Notes under the pieces: generated by a model
Seen by the model: only the letters and a program-made list of their open reading frames with translations
What the model was told of the DNA's origin: nothing
Database searches by the model: none
Assembly (NCBI GenBank): GCA_020631315.1
Contig: JAHDHM010000228.1
Location: 1 to 6,103 of the forward strand
Source of the DNA: Acidimicrobiales bacterium
GTDB lineage: Bacteria; Actinomycetota; Acidimicrobiia; Acidimicrobiales; Poriferisodaliceae
DNA: 6,103 nt
Reading direction: 5' to 3'
Program-made: the position numbers and the translations under genes
Shown: positions 5,135-6,103 of the stretch, piece by piece
Position numbering within the stretch: the first letter of the stretch is position 1
Layout: each line of letters opens with the position of its first letter

Positions 5135-6103
5135 ATGACTTCCGGTGCACCGATGTCCGAGCTCGATCGTCTGACCGGGGAGACGGTCGAGCTGCTGCAA
5201 CAGATGATCCGCAACCAGTGCGTCAACGACGGGACGCCCGAGTCGGGTCACGAGTACCGCACGGTCGACGTGCTGAAGAACGAGCTCGAGGGCACCGGCG
5301 CCGAGATCGAGACGTGGGAGTTCGCGCCGGGCCGCACCTCGCTGCTTGCCCGTCTCCCCGGCACGGACCCGGACGCACCATCGCTGTGTCTGATGGGCCA
5401 CACGGACGTCGTGCCGGTCGAGCTCGACGGCTGGACGCAGGATCCGTTCGCAGGTGAACGCCTCACGACGACCACGGCCGACGGCACCGAGATCGAGGAG
5501 ATCTGGGGCCGCGGCGCGGTCGACATGCTCAACCTGACCTCGTCGATGGCCGTCGCGTTCCGCCACATCGCCCGCCAGGGTCGACAACCCGGCGACCTCA
5601 TGTACTTCGCCGTCGCCGACGAGGAAGCGGGCGGGATCCTCGGCGCCCAGCCGATCGTCGACCGCCACTGGGACGCCATCGGCTGCGACTACATGCTCAC
5701 CGAGTACGGCGGCACCCCGTCGTTCGGCGCAGAGGGCACCACGGTGTTGATCACCACGGCCGAGAAGGAGGGCGCGTTCCGCTCCATCGACGTCACCGGC
5801 ACACCCGGGCACGGGTCGATGCCCTACGGCACGGACAACGCCTTGGTGAAGGCGGCCGCCATCGTCGAGCGGCTGGCGTCTGCGGGGATCGCCCCTCGGA
5901 TCGACGAGATGTTCACCGACCGCATCAAGGCCCTCGGCCTCGAGCCCGAGATCGAACGCCAGCTCCTCGACCCCGTCCACATCGCCGACGCACTCGCCCA
6001 GCTCCCGCCGGGACTCGCCCGCAACGTCCACTCGTGCTGCCACATGACGTTCAGCCCGAACATGATGGACGCCGGCGACAAGGCCAACACCGTCGCGTCG
6101 TCG
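5135..6103 (+). CDS. M20-family zinc metallopeptidase (3'-truncated)
   Basis: The frame is open from ATG 5135 to the window edge (323 codons); members are usually around 430-470 residues, so the C-terminus is missing. It belongs to the M20/M25/M40 family (ArgE/DapE/ACY1/carboxypeptidase-like), two-zinc cytosolic enzymes that cleave peptide or N-acyl amide bonds. The expected motifs are present: GHTDVVP with metal ligand H89 and catalytic-site D91, GRGAVDM with bridging D130, ADEEAGG with general base E163 and metal ligand E164, and E190 in TEYGG as a further ligand. H226 in TPGHGSMP begins the lid/dimerisation domain. After the bridging Asp the sequence is DMLNLTSSMAV rather than the commoner DMKG/DMKA. 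The last zinc-ligand His is expected beyond the window. A second in-frame ATG at 5153 is possible; neither start has a good Shine-Dalgarno, and GAGACT (5124-5129) six bases before 5135 could be a weak leaderless -10. Substrate not deducible. Confidence 0.92.
   Translation, partial: MTSGAPMSELDRLTGETVELLQQMIRNQCVNDGTPESGHEYRTVDVLKNELEGTGAEIETWEFAPGRTSLLARLPGTDPDAPSLCLMGHTDVVPVELDGWTQDPFAGERLTTTTADGTEIEEIWGRGAVDMLNLTSSMAVAFRHIARQGRQPGDLMYFAVADEEAGGILGAQPIVDRHWDAIGCDYMLTEYGGTPSFGAEGTTVLITTAEKEGAFRSIDVTGTPGHGSMPYGTDNALVKAAAIVERLASAGIAPRIDEMFTDRIKALGLEPEIERQLLDPVHIADALAQLPPGLARNVHSCCHMTFSPNMMDAGDKANTVASS

Noticed and set aside
5058..5138. Small protein encoded across the palindrome (MSPRRVMRRTTIQIGT...)
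   Set aside because: The reading is explained by the dyad itself, both strands give similar peptides, and there is no RBS.
4622..6043. 473-codon minus-strand open frame
   Set aside because: It is the shadow of the permease end and the M20 gene. The plus strand over 5135-6103 carries all the M20 motifs, whereas the minus translation has none.

Overview
The window is high-GC, with GC-ending codons and tightly packed genes carrying actinobacterial-type features: a NarL-type histidine kinase with a multi-pass membrane sensor, a NatA/NatB-like ABC-2 exporter, a flavin monooxygenase of the Baeyer-Villiger type and an M20 peptidase. An actinobacterium is likely. Acidimicrobiia (Ilumatobacter-like) is my guess from the overall style, not a demonstrated placement.

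Layout. Positions 1-821 (+) hold the C-terminal part of an FAD/NADPH monooxygenase whose start lies outside the window. It converges, across only 25 bp, on a minus-strand two-component operon: histidine kinase (2816-1506) followed by a LuxR/NarL response regulator (1509-847), coupled by a 4-base ATGA overlap. A 132-bp divergent spacer (2817-2948) separates the kinase from a plus-strand ABC exporter operon: ATPase (2949-3884) and ABC-2 permease (3881-5047), also coupled by an ATGA overlap. An 87-bp gap follows, containing a 59-bp composite palindrome (5058-5116). Last comes an M20 metallopeptidase (5135 to the window end, 3'-truncated).

How the genes work together. The central four genes form a divergent sensor-regulator/exporter module. 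The simplest model, inferred from architecture, is that the membrane kinase senses an envelope or ion/drug stress and phosphorylates the regulator, which activates the exporter from the shared spacer. The monooxygenase and the peptidase look like unrelated flanking genes.

Nothing here is clearly a previously undescribed system. The most unusual object is the 59-bp palindrome, which has a single dyad centre, no U-tract, and reads as nearly the same peptide pattern on both strands. It may be a dispersed repeat or a structural terminator. Secondary points are a possible leaderless promoter that decides the kinase start, an imperfect dyad in the spacer as a candidate operator, a non-canonical N-box in the kinase, and an acidic DxDxDG cluster in the permease's extracytoplasmic domain.
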